Shown: positions 7,145 to 7,972 of the stretch, piece by piece
Position numbering within the stretch: position 1 is the first letter of the stretch
Layout: each line of letters begins with the position of its first letter
From: Bacteroidota bacterium
Lineage (GTDB): Bacteria > Bacteroidota > Ignavibacteria > UBA10030 > UBA8401
Direction of reading: 5' to 3'
NCBI GenBank assembly: GCA_023229405.1
Contig: JALNZH010000175.1
Span: 1-7,972, forward strand
Length of the DNA: 7,972 bases
The notes under the pieces: generated by a model
Database searches by the model: none
Seen by the model: only the letters and a program-made list of their open reading frames with translations
Told to the model about the DNA's origin: nothing
Position numbers and translations under genes: made by a program

Positions 7145-7148
7145 TCTC
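7145..7148 (-). promoter_or_regulatory. Ribosome binding site supporting the cupin start
   Basis: On the minus strand GAGA (7148-7145) stands six bases before the ATG at 7139-7137. It is the clearest Shine-Dalgarno-like sequence in the window and favours this start over the upstream in-frame TTG at 7247-7245. Confidence 0.4.
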
Positions 7149-7180
7149 AATAGTGGTGCGTAAGAATATTGATTCAATCG

Positions 7181-7972
7181 TTACAGAGCTTTCGCCAAAA
7201 CCATCACTGTGATTGTTGAGGATAATAATGCAAGGATATCCTTCCAATCTTCAAAAAATGTTTTTCCGTTGGCCGCGATCGGATCCGGTGGCGGCGGCGG
7301 TGGGACTTTCGTAACATGAATGACCGATCCGTCCGGTATATCCGGGCTTCCGGAAAACCATCCGGCGTTAGACCTGATGATGTATCCTTCGGGATAGGTA
7401 ATCAGAACAAAATCGGAACTGTCTGTTAATCCGCCGGCCCGGCTGAGATAAAACTCAGCATTTTCACCGTCGACATATCCGTACAAGCCGGCATTCTGCA
7501 CTTCTCCCGTCACCCGTACGGTATTCGGTTTAAAGGGAACGGCGATTTGATCCCCGCTTTGCAGAATAATATCATCATCACCTTCCGGATCTTCGTACGC
7601 CCGTTCGGCGTTCATGCGTAAGGTGATGCCGTCGCGAACCAATTTTGTACCGCGTAAATAACCATCGGCCGTCAATCCACCGGCACGCGTCAGAAGATCG
7701 GACAAACGCTCCATCCGTTTGGACAACGAATATACTCCGGGGAATTTCGCTTCTCCTGAAATTGTTACGCTCCGCGGTTCGTAGAAGTCCGGGTTCGGCC
7801 GTACAAAAATTCTGTCCAAATTTCTCAGAAAAAATTTTGCCGCCGACGAAGTATTTATCATATCCAACTTCGCCGAAGATTCCGACAACAGATCCGGCAA
7901 TTCGTTAAACAGCACATGAACCAGTGAGTCTTCTCCGAGATCTTTATTCCCAGCACGAACAATTTCTGCTTG
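7181..7972 (-). CDS. SLBB-domain polysaccharide export protein (C-terminal 263 residues, cut by right edge)
   Basis: This is the C-terminal part of a polysaccharide export (OPX-type) protein, a periplasmic/outer-membrane component that passes glycan to the surface. The frame is open to the right edge, so the true start, signal peptide and export domain lie outside. An internal GTG at 7913-7915 is not the start. In residues of the visible part, a first SLBB-like unit begins at VTISGEAKFPGVYSL (69-83) and continues with LSDLLTRAGGLT (90-101). After the GDQIAVP segment (140-146), a second begins at VRVTGEVQNAGLYG (152-165) with LSRAGGLTDSSD (177-188). The repeat VxGEVxxPGxY...AGGLT is diagnostic. 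The end is unusual: six prolines (224-229), a linker, then a hydrophobic helix (about 243-262) at the extreme C-terminus. That could be a membrane anchor or the helix that lines an outer-membrane pore as in Wza. It starts the visible operon and precedes the cupin by 41 nt. Confidence 0.9.
   Translation of the reverse strand, partial: QAEIVRAGNKDLGEDSLVHVLFNELPDLLSESSAKLDMINTSSAAKFFLRNLDRIFVRPNPDFYEPRSVTISGEAKFPGVYSLSKRMERLSDLLTRAGGLTADGYLRGTKLVRDGITLRMNAERAYEDPEGDDDIILQSGDQIAVPFKPNTVRVTGEVQNAGLYGYVDGENAEFYLSRAGGLTDSSDFVLITYPEGYIIRSNAGWFSGSPDIPDGSVIHVTKVPPPPPPDPIAANGKTFFEDWKDILALLSSTITVMVLAKAL

Noticed and set aside
7140..7247. Longer cupin start (TTG at 7245-7247)
   Set aside because: It would add 36 residues that overlap the SLBB gene out of frame, uses a rarer start codon and extends beyond the cupin fold; the ATG at 7137-7139 has a GAGA site.
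7286..7303. GGC/GGT-rich repeat as a simple-sequence or phase-variable tract
   Set aside because: The tract is only six proline codons with mixed third bases (CCA and CCG), so it is neither a uniform repeat nor long enough for typical slippage.
7913..7915. GTG as the start of the SLBB protein
   Set aside because: The same frame stays open to the window edge and encodes plausible protein upstream, so the gene is cut by the edge and does not start here.

Overview
The window reads as part of a surface-glycan locus of a Gram-negative bacterium. All nine recognisable genes are on the minus strand, so transcription runs from the right edge to the left edge. Gram-negative is inferred from an outer-membrane-type polysaccharide export (SLBB) protein beside a Wzz/KpsE-type co-polymerase. 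Moderate base composition, start sites without clear Shine-Dalgarno sequences and the general protein style fit a Bacteroidota/FCB-group relative, such as an Ignavibacteria-like lineage. That placement is a weak guess and no marker gene is present.

In transcription order the right part (7972 to about 3456) is the export module. It holds an SLBB polysaccharide export protein (cut by the right edge), a short cupin, a chain-length/co-polymerase protein with two membrane segments, an ABC-2 permease (Wzm-like) and an ABC ATPase with a C-terminal Wzt-type substrate-recognition domain.

The left part (3469 to 1) is a nonulosonic acid module. It holds pseB (UDP-GlcNAc 4,6-dehydratase, inverting), pseC (4-aminotransferase), a NeuB/PseI-family synthase only 290 residues long that lacks the usual C-terminal SAF domain, and the start of an SpsF-type cytidylyltransferase (cut by the left edge). 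Together they point to synthesis of pseudaminic acid or a close relative. The acetyltransferase (PseH) and the UDP-sugar hydrolase (PseG) are not in the window; they may lie beyond the left edge.

The genes are packed as one probable operon: start/stop overlaps of 4, 14 and 8 nt, one direct abutment, one 3-nt spacer, and gaps of 41, 64 and 88 nt. No stretch over 100 nt lacks a gene. I see no tRNA, rRNA, CRISPR array, insertion sequence or attachment site.

The simplest model is that a pseudaminic-type sugar acid is made and CMP-activated, built into a glycan by transferases outside the window, exported by the Wzm/Wzt pair, and passed towards the surface by the co-polymerase and SLBB protein. 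The most notable points are the SAF-less synthase, the mixed export architecture and the unassigned cupin. I found nothing I would call a wholly new system.
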